A stretch of DNA of 29,603 bases from Chara braunii (Eukaryota > Streptophyta > Charophyceae > Charales > Characeae). Shown piece by piece: positions 19,061 to 29,603 of this stretch. How positions within the stretch are numbered: the first letter of the stretch is position 1; every line of letters starts with the position of its first letter. The notes under the pieces were generated by a model that worked only from the letters and a program-made list of their open reading frames with translations, was not told the origin of the DNA and made no database searches. A program made the position numbers and the translations under genes. Location: NCBI GenBank assembly GCA_003427395.1, contig BFEA01000142.1, forward strand, positions 117,941-147,543. Direction: 5' to 3'.

Positions 19061-19431
19061 TGTATGGTTTTGACAGTGTCGTGCACCAAGTACCGAACAT
19101 CAATTCATATCCCTGCAACAACCGGAAGAAACTTCACCTGCAACGGTACTCCACGTCTGTCTGGCTGTGCGGAGAGTACCCATCCGTCTCCCTACACGCC
19201 CACTTGCACAGAAAAAGCACGCACGAACTGTGTATACACGTCCGTCTGCGTGTCCCTGTGAGCGTACCCGTGCGCGTGTGTATGCAATAAATCTGCTGGA
19301 GAAGAGATTGAAACCTCGCTAGGGCTCCCTGGCTGAGTGCCATCAGTACTTCAAAACAAAGATAAGGCAACATCTAAAGAAGGGCGAGCAACCCTCGCTA
19401 ACAGTGTGGAGGACCGGGGGAGAGAGGGGCG

Positions 19432-19600
19432 GGGAGGAAAGAGAGACCACGTGGTCGTCTCTCAACAATTTTGTGAGGAGCGGAAAGGGAAGCGAGGGAT
19501 AAGAGGAAAGAGAGACCACGTGGTCGGAGGGGAAAGCGAGGGATAAGAGGAAATAGAGACCACGTGGTCGTCTCTCAACAATTTTGTGAGGGAAGACGTC
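19432..19600. promoter_or_regulatory. Three GACCACGTGGTC palindromes in duplicated segments
   Basis: GACCACGTGGTC, a perfect 12-bp palindrome with the CACGTG G-box/E-box core, occurs at 19445-19456, 19514-19525 and 19558-19569. Surrounding sequence is duplicated: 'tcgtctctcaacaattttgtgagg' follows the first and third copies, and 'gcgagggataagaggaaa' precedes the second and third. In plants CACGTG binds bZIP and bHLH factors. No gene start was recognised next to it. Confidence 0.6.
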
Positions 19601-19946
19601 GTCGTCTCCCAACGACTAAGGGCCTCACTCCACTAGTCATCGTTCGACAAGTAGCACGACTACTCTGGCGACCACGTGCGCTCGGACTGATTGAACACCG
19701 AATGTGATGAGACCATTACTACCAAATTCTACTCAATTACAATGCCGTGCAGTGGAGGGAGGTCACTATCTCGGTGGTTCTTGCCTCACGTGGAGATTAA
19801 CAACAACATCAAAGGGACCTCGCATCATCGCCATCGCCTTTTCCTTATTATAGCCGGCCAGTTCTCCTCTCATCTGAAAATGGCCAAGGCTAGCGCACCT
19901 TAGCGGGACATACCTTCCTCTGCAGATCGCGTTTTCTGAGAGACAC

Positions 19947-20071
19947 TAAGGGCATGTTCACACTAGCGCTTTCCTAAATATATCTGACCCCCCAAGTACG
20001 GCTGCTCAGATGCACCTGGCCTGCAATCGCGTCCAGAGCTGAGAAAACGTCCTGGTGTGAGTATGCCCTAA
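19947..20071. mobile_element. 119-bp Harbinger-like MITE with TAA duplication
   Basis: The element 19950-20068 starts GGGCATGTTCACACTAG and ends CTGGTGTGAGTATGCCC. These are terminal inverted repeats matching at 14 of 17 positions. TAA stands directly outside both ends (19947-19949 and 20069-20071). A 3-bp TAA/TTA duplication with GGG-starting ends is the hallmark of PIF/Harbinger elements. No transposase is present. Confidence 0.8.
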
Positions 20072-20385
20072 AGCCCCCCCCGCATATAAACACAACGCAA
20101 CCACCAATACCACTTACATATTCCATCGTATACTGCCATAAGATCCTCATTACCGCTCACGAAAGGACCTCCCTCTCTCTTTCCTTCCTCCCTGCCTCCC
20201 TCCCTGCCTCCCTCCCGTTCCCTCCACCTGCTCACTTGTTGACAGATAACCTAAAAATGCCAATGAGTTCGCCCTCCCATTGTGTGTACGTCGCACACAC
20301 AATCATCGTGAACAGAAGGCCACAAAAGAAGAGGAAACCCTGCGCGTGCGGCAGAGAGCAGTGTGTGACACGACACATCGGCATA

Positions 20386-20466
20386 CGGTACGGGCGACCG
20401 GTAGAACGAGATGACGGCACGTCGTCCGGTACGGGCGACCGGTAGAGCAAGATGACGGCACGTCGA
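20386..20466. repeat. Two tandem 41-bp units
   Basis: A unit starting CGGTACGGGCGACCGGTAGA and ending near CGGCACGTCG occurs at 20386 and 20427 with a few differences. Confidence 0.9.
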
Positions 20467-20844
20467 CTGGGGTGGGGTCGCTAAGTTCCGGCAGACGAAG
20501 GGATCGCAGCTGGTTGCAGACCCCGATCGACACTCTAGAAAAAAAAAGCAGAACAGGTCTCTGCTCACGCTGCTGAGCAAAGACTGTTAAACACGGGAAG
20601 TCGACAACGAAGGCGCCAGACTGATCACAAGTGCAACCGACAGAGAGCAGGTAGCAAGGGGACAGACACAGCGGCAAGCGGGAAGAGAGAGGAGACATGC
20701 AGGAAAGGGAGGAGAGGGAAGGAGGGTACCAGGGATAAAACCATAGCCGCGTAGGGAATCGCGGCCGGCAGGTAAGCGTAAAAGGCGGCAGGTGCGACTA
20801 GATGACCGGAAGACAAAAGAGACGCAATGCTACTAATCAAAAGC

Positions 20845-20957
20845 ACTACCGTCTTCACCCGAATAGAACGCCCGGTCATTATCGATGCATCTGGACTGAA
20901 AAATGCCCCAAATACGGCTACAATGACCGGGCGTTATATTCGGGTGAAGAGGGTAGT
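20845..20957. repeat. Foldback element with 36-bp arms
   Basis: Arms 20845-20880 (begins ACTACCGTCTTCACCCGAAT) and 20922-20957 are reverse complements with two mismatches, separated by a 41-base loop. The transcript would form a long, nearly perfect hairpin. It may be a foldback MITE or a hairpin RNA source. No convincing target duplication was seen beside the arms. Confidence 0.8.
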
Positions 20958-20959
20958 AA

Positions 20960-21840
20960 CAGAGACCAGGGCGCGGGGACAAAGTCTAGGCGAGGATCGT
21001 GGGCAGGAAAAGACGGCAGAGGGGGCTGCCGTGGGAAGAAAGCCTAAGAAAAGAGAGGCGGTGAAGGGAGAGGGTGACAAGGGGAGGGGGAGGATACGCT
21101 AGACAGAATGATCAACAGCGTCACTCACAGAGCGCATCTGGGCGTCAATGAGAGAGCGCAGGGAGGAGGGGGAGAAAGACACCGTCACTAACAGAGCGCA
21201 GGGCGACACTAAGAGATCACAGGGAGCAGGGGGAGGAGAAAGTCACGGTGGCAGGGAAAGACAGGCGGAGACGTCAGGAAAAGAGAGAGAGGGCAGCAGC
21301 AGCAGGGAAAGAGAGGAATGTTGTGGCTCACGTCGTCTTTGCCCTTACCCTCTCCTCTCTCTTCTCTCTCTAACACGCAAGCTCTGCTCTGCTGAAGCCT
21401 CCTCCGCATACTTGGGAGAACGTGTTCGGTTGTGTGCAACGACACGTGTTGTAAATAATTTGGTAAATTAATTATACATCTCAACCGCTTTGCTTTGTCG
21501 TGTGAACGAACACGCTCTTACAACCACCTCTTCGTTTTTTTTTTCGTCGCCTGCTTCTGTCTTACGGGGATCCCCTTCCCTCTCTCTTCCGCGCAGCCCG
21601 GCAGTCAGCCAGTGGACTTTCACTTTCTTTGTTGTTGGAGTTTTAACCGCGCACGTGGGCAAATCATCAGTTGCCTCAGCGCGTCGTACGTTTCGATACG
21701 ATCTTTTTCCTTTCCTTTTTTTCGCGTACTCCCACACTACTTTTCTAGTGTTTCCTCCTGAGCTGCTCCGATGAGATATACAAAAGGTCTTTTCCACCAT
21801 TCCACCAGCAAATCAAATAACAAACACAAGACGCACCCAC
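20960..21840. other. No recognisable gene
   Basis: A purine-rich stretch with repeated 'acagagcgca' words lies at about 21110-21330. Overlapping ORFs of about 90-110 codons occur on both strands. Nothing recognisable. Confidence 0.5.
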
Positions 21841-21849
21841 GAACGCATG

Positions 21850-21895
21850 CTCCCTCCCTCCCTCCCTCCCTCCCTTCCTCCCTCCCTCCCTCGCT
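21850..21895. repeat. (CTCC)n microsatellite
   Basis: CTCC tetranucleotide repeats with one TTCC interruption. Confidence 0.9.
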
Positions 21896-21937
21896 CGTTT
21901 GCTTGCCGTTCAAAACGAAACCAACGGTCGAACTTCT

Positions 21938-21998
21938 CCCAAATCATCACTGGAAATACAAAAGTTTTCCCAAATCATCACTGGAAATAGAAACGTGT
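21938..21998. repeat. Two tandem 31-bp units
   Basis: CCCAAATCATCACTGGAAATA occurs at 21938 and 21969 with matching flanks. Confidence 0.85.
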
Positions 21999-22043
21999 TG
22001 CCATAACAACCACCATTATTCCTCCAACGCGCAACAATGCTGA

Positions 22044-22378
22044 ATTAGAGAGAGAGAGAACATGTAATAGTTTCAAGAGAGGAGAGGAACAGAAAAGGGG
22101 ATCACAAGCGGAAGAAAGAACAAGGGAGAGTTGGGGGGTGCGGGGGGCGGGAGGAAGAAGGGAGCGGGGAGGAAAAAGGGAGGAGAGGCGGGAAAGGAGG
22201 GGAGTAGAGAATGGGGAGATCACAAGCGGAAGAACAAGGGAGAGTGGGGGGGGGCCGGGAGGAAGAAGGGAGGAGGGAGGAAGAAGGGAGGAGGCAGGAA
22301 GACGGGAGGAGGGAGGAGGGAAAGGAGGGGAGTAGAGAATGAGAACGGAGAGAAGAGAAAGAGCGGGGAAGGAAAAAA
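22044..22378 (+). repeat. Long polypurine tract with internal duplication
   Basis: About 330 bases are nearly all A and G on the plus strand. 'gatcacaagcggaagaa' followed by 'caagggagagt' and a G run occurs twice (near 22099 and 22218). The 'gaaaggaggggagtagagaat' word also recurs (near 22190 and 22320). The tract can form triplex (H-DNA) or G-quadruplex structures. ORFs here are simple-sequence Arg/Gly/Glu translations. Confidence 0.85.
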
Positions 22379-22632
22379 GAATAACCCTCGATTGTTGCAA
22401 GCAACACTAGACCTAGTCAGAAGCATGGCAGTCCCACAACTATCCCGCAAGAAGAATAGCTCTTCGTTCGTCACAAGGCTCCCTTGCCAGCCAGCCGCTT
22501 CGTCTCTACTACATGGTGGGCCAACCCTATTTTTTTCTCATTTCTCTTTATCTTTCAAAGGTCAGTTCACCTCCACATCACACATTTCATTTGCCCACGT
22601 CTCATCATATCCCCCGCCAATACCTCTACTGC

Positions 22633-22697
22633 CCTTTCGAAACGGTAGAAATCTCTCCCTCCCACCTTTCGAAACGGCAGAAATATCTCTCCCTCCG
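22633..22697. repeat. Two tandem 32-bp units
   Basis: CCTTTCGAAACGG.AGAAAT occurs at 22633 and 22665, each followed by CTCTCCCTCC. Confidence 0.85.
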
Positions 22698-22699
22698 CA

Positions 22700-23784
22700 C
22701 ATAAAAAGTCCGTCATCAGGAAATGAGCAGAGCAGTACATCATCATATGCCGGCGACCTCGACTAGTCTCTCGACTCTCCGCTCTCGACTCTCCCACTTG
22801 TCCCACTAGAGAAACACCTCTACGGCCACAGGACACTAAGATGGCTTATCGAATTTCTCCTTAAAGACAGCGGCGGCGTGCGAGGTACCCTCAGGCAACG
22901 GCGTGGGAGATGGAAACCCATCATCCTGATGGCATATTCCCTCCCTTGCTCTCCATAACCGCCGCCGCCACCCTGCTGCAGCCTTCCTGCCGCCATCTGT
23001 CTTTCCCTCCACGTCTCCTCGCATCGTCCACGTCGCCTAGTCTTTATCCCGGTTGACAGGCGACCGGCATTCTCAAAGGTCATACTCAAAACTCTCCCAA
23101 AACCACACCCTGCTCCCATAGCCACTAAGTACAAGAATTTCCCGCGCGCTCCCAATCCTCTTCCTTTCCCACCCCCTGGTCGCAAGAGCAGTCTTTCCAT
23201 CTGGCAGGATTCGGCCCGCCTCCATCTCTCCCGTTCTCCATCATCAATATCGAGCCGCCGAAGTGAAAACGCTGCTGACGCGGAAAGTCACCGCCGGTAG
23301 AAACGTACCTACGTCTCCCATCGATTTCACAAGCACAAGACATGGCACAGCGCCACAAGAAGGACGACGCCCTTCTCTTCCTCTTCCACGTGCAGCTTTT
23401 ACATCCCGCCGCCACGGCGCACAGAAATTTGTCATCACCTTTCCCCTCATCACCTCTCCTCGTCCTCCTCGTCCGTGCCATTCGCCCAAGACTCCTAATT
23501 AGTGACTTTCCTCCCCACTCTCTCGCTCTCTCTCTCCCAACGACGCACACCCGCATCATCGGAGGGACACGGACACAGAAAAGACGCACATCGCACAACC
23601 CTACGACCATTTCGGCAATAGCTACTCCTCCCTCTCGTGTTCTCCTTTCGCCAGCTGCCATCTTCCAAAGCTGCTGCGATAAGTCCACGTAGAGAATGGT
23701 GGAACCTGAATAGAACAAACAACAGCGTCGCTGGGCGCACAGAAAACTTAACGGCCTGCTGCTGTCGCCTCTCCTCTCCACCCG

Positions 23785-23785
<1 letters not shown>
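22700..23785. other. No confident gene downstream of CDC48
   Basis: The largest frames (23787-23125 minus, 220 codons; 23342-23692 plus, 116 codons) lie in CpG- and Ser/Arg-rich sequence and show no known domain. CDC48 3' UTR may extend here, but its end was not located. No clear AATAAA was seen in minus orientation close to the stop. Confidence 0.4.

Positions 23786-23787
<2 letters not shown>

Positions 23788-23839
<52 letters not shown>
23788..23839. repeat. (CT)n microsatellite downstream of CDC48
   Basis: An uninterrupted CT run about 100 bp beyond the CDC48 stop codon; the transcript would carry (GA)n if the 3' UTR reaches it. Confidence 0.95.
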
Positions 23840-23939
23840 GTCTACTCTCCCTAGATAGAATCTGCTGTCCATCTTCTTCTTCTGTTTACCCTAACTCCTG
23901 CTGCTGACCCTTCACTGCTTTCACAGCATTCATTTTTCA

Positions 23940-26432
<2,493 letters not shown>

Positions 26433-26599
26433 CTACTTCTTCCTCCTGTTCTTCTCTTCTCTTCTACCACACTGCAACGGCTGTAAACCCAGGTGACGTT
26501 CCAATCTGTCTATTTCCTACCGTTCTTCACTCCTCGTGGCCGCCAACTCTCTCCTCTCGCTGTTACGGTTGCTTGACAGTGCTGCTTACGGGAGCGCGG

Positions 26600-26638
26600 C
26601 TTTCCCTCTCCTCTCCTCTCCTCTCCTCTCCTCGTCGC
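26600..26638. repeat. (CTCTC)n pentanucleotide repeat
   Basis: CTCCT/CTCTC pentamers repeat upstream of CDC48. Confidence 0.85.
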
Positions 26639-27059
26639 TTTCGTACACGAGCCGCGCCCGCCGATGTCCGACAACGACGGATGATACGATGATGCCCGAG
26701 AGAAATGAAGAGCGCGCCAACAAGTAAATCAGAACCAGATTGAGGCAGGGAACATCACCAACATAGGACTGGAGATGAAACCTAAAAGCGGAGACAGATG
26801 CGCAGCTCGCGCTAGTCACTCCACAGCTCGAGCAGACACGAGATTGATTGTCCGCGTGAACCGCAGCGCAGCGCGACGCGTGGAGGCGTCCACAGCCAGA
26901 AGCAGTGGGCGGTGGGCGGGAGGTGGGCGGGAGGGAGAACCCGAAGCGGACAGACTCCCCTCGGGGAAAAAGACAAGCTGCGAATGTAGTTGTAGCAGGA
27001 GAAAATACCGAGCCGTCCCGTCTTTCGCCCCCCTCACCTGTTGTGGGGTCCCATTCAAT

Positions 27060-27125
27060 GGCGCGTCGCGTCGGGTCTCGTCGCGTCGCGTCGCGTCGCG
27101 TCGCGTCTCGTCTCGTCTCGTCGCG
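27060..27125. repeat. (GTCGC)n / (GTCTC)n pentanucleotide repeat
   Basis: GTCGC pentamers, drifting to GTCTC and back, cover about 65 bases. The array is dense in CpG and lies in the CDC48 5' flank. Confidence 0.9.
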
Positions 27126-27299
27126 CCGCGCGGTCCCAAGTACCACTACCGCAGTAGTAGAGCTACCACGCGCCCACTCTCGCTCGCGCTGTGGTTCCGC
27201 ACCGACACTGTAAGCCACCCCGCCCGCAGACACACGGACAGCACAAGGAGGCGCTGATTGGACTGGTTTACCCTTGCCGCGCCCGCAGACAACCGGACG

Positions 27300-28400
27300 G
27301 ACGATCTGGAAGATGGCGAAGGGACTGCGCGGGCCCCAAACCGCAACCCGCGGACAACCGTTGTAATTGCAAGGTTGCTAAGGTGGCGGGGAACAGGCGA
27401 GTAGGCGGGGAGGGGCGGAGGACGAAAAGGGCCGGAGGGCGGGAAGGGGGAAGGGCCGGGGAGGCAGACAAATTAGATACCAACTTGCCCCTCCCTTGAT
27501 ATATACCCCTACGGCCTCACGCGCCCCGCCCCACCCCCCCCGCTGGCCTTCTTTCCCCACCGGACCGCGCCTCCTCGAAACTCTGTCGGCCTGTTTACGC
27601 GTCCGCATCCGCTCAACTCCACGTCGGCTGCGCAGAAGTCGCTGCGCGGAAGTTGCCGGAAGAAAGAGAAAGGGGGAAAAAAAAGGTTGCCACAGCAATG
27701 GGCCACGCTCCCGAGGGCCATGAAAAAACATGTATCTGGATCCGACAGTCGTCCAGGTAGTTTCCAAATTCAAAACAAAAACATTGGATCGGTCCGAATG
27801 CATATCAGCCAGCACGACGTCCAGATGCTTCCATTGAGTGAGGATGCATTTTGCAGCGGCGTCACGCCGACTGGCGGGCGATTCACAGCCTGACAGAGCG
27901 GACCTGACTGGCGGACGACCCCGTCAAAATTCCCGCGCCTCCCCCCACAGGGACAAGGACAAGGGCAAAATTGGAATGTCAAGTGATCTGAAGGGACATA
28001 ACAGGACGAAATGACAAATTCAGGGTGGAATGACGAAATTTGATTTCGTTTAAGCCTTGCCATCAATGGAAAGTCGTTTCCCAATTAGGCAAGTCTTGGT
28101 CCAGGTGTGACGATGTGGGTCTGGAAGCTTCGATCCCGGGTAGGCGATGGGCGCTGGGCACTTCGCTCCCGTCGCAAGGGCCGACAGGGGAAAAATGAGA
28201 GCGTCAGGGGCAAACGAGAAAATACCATCCAGAACCGATGTGCAGGGAAACTTCAGCGAACCAAAGAGAACCGTGCAGCAACACTTCAAAAGGGCAAATG
28301 AAATTCGAAAAAAAACACAGAAAAACTGGCGACGATACCGAATCGCCCACACTTCGCTGCGGACCGTAGATCAGCGGCACATGTACGGCCACAGTGGACT
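27300..28400. other. No recognisable gene
   Basis: GC-rich up to about 27720, with a TATATA-like sequence at 27498-27505 (readable on both strands). Then AT-balanced sequence without recognised domains. ORFs of about 100-145 codons overlap on both strands. Confidence 0.5.
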
Positions 28401-28414
28401 GCTGGCGAAGGTCG

Positions 28415-28662
28415 GTTTTTTTCCTGCCTTTTTTTTTCTTTTTTTTTTTTGACAGTTTTCCTGCCTTTTCTTTCCTTCAGCGATTAAAGACATTCTATTG
28501 TGGTGGAGGGACGCAAAAGACGTGGACGAAGTTAACCTCGATTCCGCTCGGCTGGCATCGAACGTTATCGCGTCTGTCTAACCCAGTAGGTTTCGAACTC
28601 ACGATCGTGTGTCATCAGCAGGCAGGTGTCTGCACCGTTCAGCCACATGAGTCTCCACTTCA
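28415..28662 (-). mobile_element. SINE-like sequence with tRNA-type pol III boxes (minus)
   Basis: On the minus strand, TGGCTGAACGGTGCAGACACC (about 28651-28631) resembles the D arm of a class II (Ser/Leu) tRNA. About 35 bases later GAGTTCGAAACC (about 28602-28591) matches the B box GGTTCGANNCC closely. Downstream on the same strand the sequence ends in A-rich runs (T runs on plus, 28415-28452). Head, body and A-tail in that order is the plan of a tRNA-derived SINE of about 250 bp. The acceptor and anticodon stems do not pair well, so it is not a functional tRNA gene. Confidence 0.5.
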
Positions 28663-28767
28663 TGCCTTCGTCTGCAGAAGCAGAGAAAAAAACTTCCCGA
28701 TATATGAATATGAATTGAGTTTTCTCAAAAAACGAAAAGAAAAAAAATAAAGAAAAAACCTTCCCCA

Positions 28768-29176
28768 ACTGCCCTAGCTCAGTTGGTACATCCTTGAGCT
28801 GCTGAAATATTAACCAGAGTTCGAGCTTGGAAGCAGATGAGTGGAATAGTGGGAACAGATGAGTAAAAAACTACGACTCTTTCTGGAGAAATTTTTGAAA
28901 TGCCCCTCCGAAATCCATTTGTGTGTGGCATGCCCCTCCGACGGGCGACTTACTCTGGCGTGCCCCTGGGGCCTCTGAAGTTTCCCGCACCCCCCAGTCA
29001 GCGAGGGTTGCAACTTTTGGGGATGCCCTCACCGGACTGCCGGTCCCATTTCCGTGTTGGCTGTCTGCTATGCCCTTTAGTCAGGGATGCATCTTTGTGA
29101 GATGCCTATGAGCAGGGAGGCGCGACCGGTTCGAAGTCAAACTCGCGTGTTTTGGCACCACCACCAAAAAAAAAAA
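28768..29176 (+). mobile_element. SINE-like sequence with tRNA-type pol III boxes (plus)
   Basis: TAGCTCAGTTGG (28775-28786) is a perfect A box. GAGTTCGAGC (28817-28826) lies 42 bases on and resembles a B box with two or three changes. The stretch ends at an A run (29166-29176), giving a possible 410-bp unit. The inner part repeats a TGCCC word several times (for example TGCCCCTCCGA at about 28900 and 28931). The unit limits are inferred. Confidence 0.45.
29071..29165 (+). other. tRNA-like fold with perfect anticodon-type hairpin
   Basis: In order: a D-arm-like hairpin CCCT-TTAGTC-AGGG (29073-29086), a perfect 5-bp stem with a 7-base loop GCATC-TTTGTGA-GATGC (29089-29105), a GGTTCGAAGTC B-box-like sequence (29128-29138) inside CGCGA...TCGCG arms, and GGCACCACCA at the end. 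If the 7-base loop were an anticodon loop, positions 34-36 would read TGT. The T loop is too long (17 bases) and the acceptor stem is only partly pairable, so this is tRNA-like rather than a tRNA gene. Confidence 0.35.
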
Positions 29177-29352
29177 TGCTGCAATCCACGCAACCCTCCC
29201 TGCTGCAATCCACCTTGTTGGAGATGGTTCGTCACGTGCCGCCTCCGACCTCCTTCAATTGCGTCACAAAGGTGAGTGTCACTCCCCATCTTCCATGCCC
29301 CTCTGCCTGTCGTCCTCCTGTTGTGTGTGCTTATCGTTGTACCTCTTCTTCT

Positions 29353-29468
<116 letters not shown>

Positions 29469-29603
29469 TAGTAGTGTATATTTCCTTGTTCGGGCGGAAG
29501 ATCCATTCGATTTTGCTGACCGTATCAATGGAAGTAGTGTGAGGCCAGCCACGGGGTTGGAGACTAACCTGTTGGCCAGTGCGTTGCTCATCCTATCGAT
29601 GGA

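Noticed and set aside
22131-22766. 211-codon Arg/Gly/Lys-rich ORF
   Set aside because: Its first third is the polypurine tract translated; the remainder has no known domain.
23125-23787. 220-codon minus-strand ORF downstream of CDC48
   Set aside because: Arg/Ser/Cys-rich translation of GC-rich DNA without a recognised motif; could be 3' UTR.
29071-29165. Functional tRNA gene with anticodon TGT
   Set aside because: T loop too long, acceptor stem mostly unpaired and the D stem competes with it; kept as tRNA-like only.

Overview
This is a 29.6 kb piece of a eukaryotic nuclear genome, most likely from the streptophyte (green plant) lineage. The one intact conserved gene is a full-length CDC48/p97 AAA+ ATPase (23940-26420, minus strand). 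Its N domain, both ATPase domains and the DDDDLYN tail are of the land-plant type. The rest is rich in microsatellites, a decayed Ty3/gypsy retrotransposon, small inverted-repeat elements, tRNA-like pol III box sequences and an assembly gap. I saw no bacterial gene organisation, rRNA or CRISPR array. A charophyte alga such as Chara fits the style of the sequence, but that is inference.

Layout. 1-1381: two head-to-tail LTR copies of one family, both reading on the minus strand; the copy at 1-343 is cut by the window edge. 1382-7740: body of a Ty3/gypsy element on the minus strand in the order gag, zinc knuckle, protease, reverse transcriptase, RNase H, integrase, chromodomain-like tail, polypurine tract and 3' LTR. 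It is broken by stops, frameshifts and two related A-tailed insertions (about 4400-4729 and 5330-5992). 7800-9390: unassigned sequence with a weak Gln-rich plus-strand ORF pair. 9400-9750: a 21-bp inverted repeat and three CACGTCAG boxes exactly 54 bp apart. 9916-11030: a third LTR copy in the opposite (plus) orientation, running into a 340-base gap (11031-11370). 11371-19330: no recognisable gene; microsatellites, tandem duplications, a 212-bp MITE with 9-bp target duplications (12056-12267), a TTAA-associated inverted-repeat element (16533-16680) and a seven-copy GT-linked minisatellite (18390-19060). 19400-23900: triplicated CACGTG palindromes, a 119-bp Harbinger-like MITE with TAA duplications (19950-20068), a 36-bp-arm foldback (20845-20957), a long purine tract and several 31-41 bp tandem duplications. 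23940-26420: CDC48. 26421-27700: GC-rich 5' flank with pentanucleotide repeats. 28400-29180: three tRNA-like/pol III box structures in SINE-like settings. 29359-29465: a (CT)n(CA)n microsatellite.

The pieces do not form a pathway. The window reads as one housekeeping gene for ubiquitin-dependent protein extraction next to a transposon graveyard. The most informative parts are the small non-autonomous elements whose ends and target duplications can be read to the base, the retroelement's pol stop codon lying against its polypurine tract and LTR start, and the inverted third LTR.
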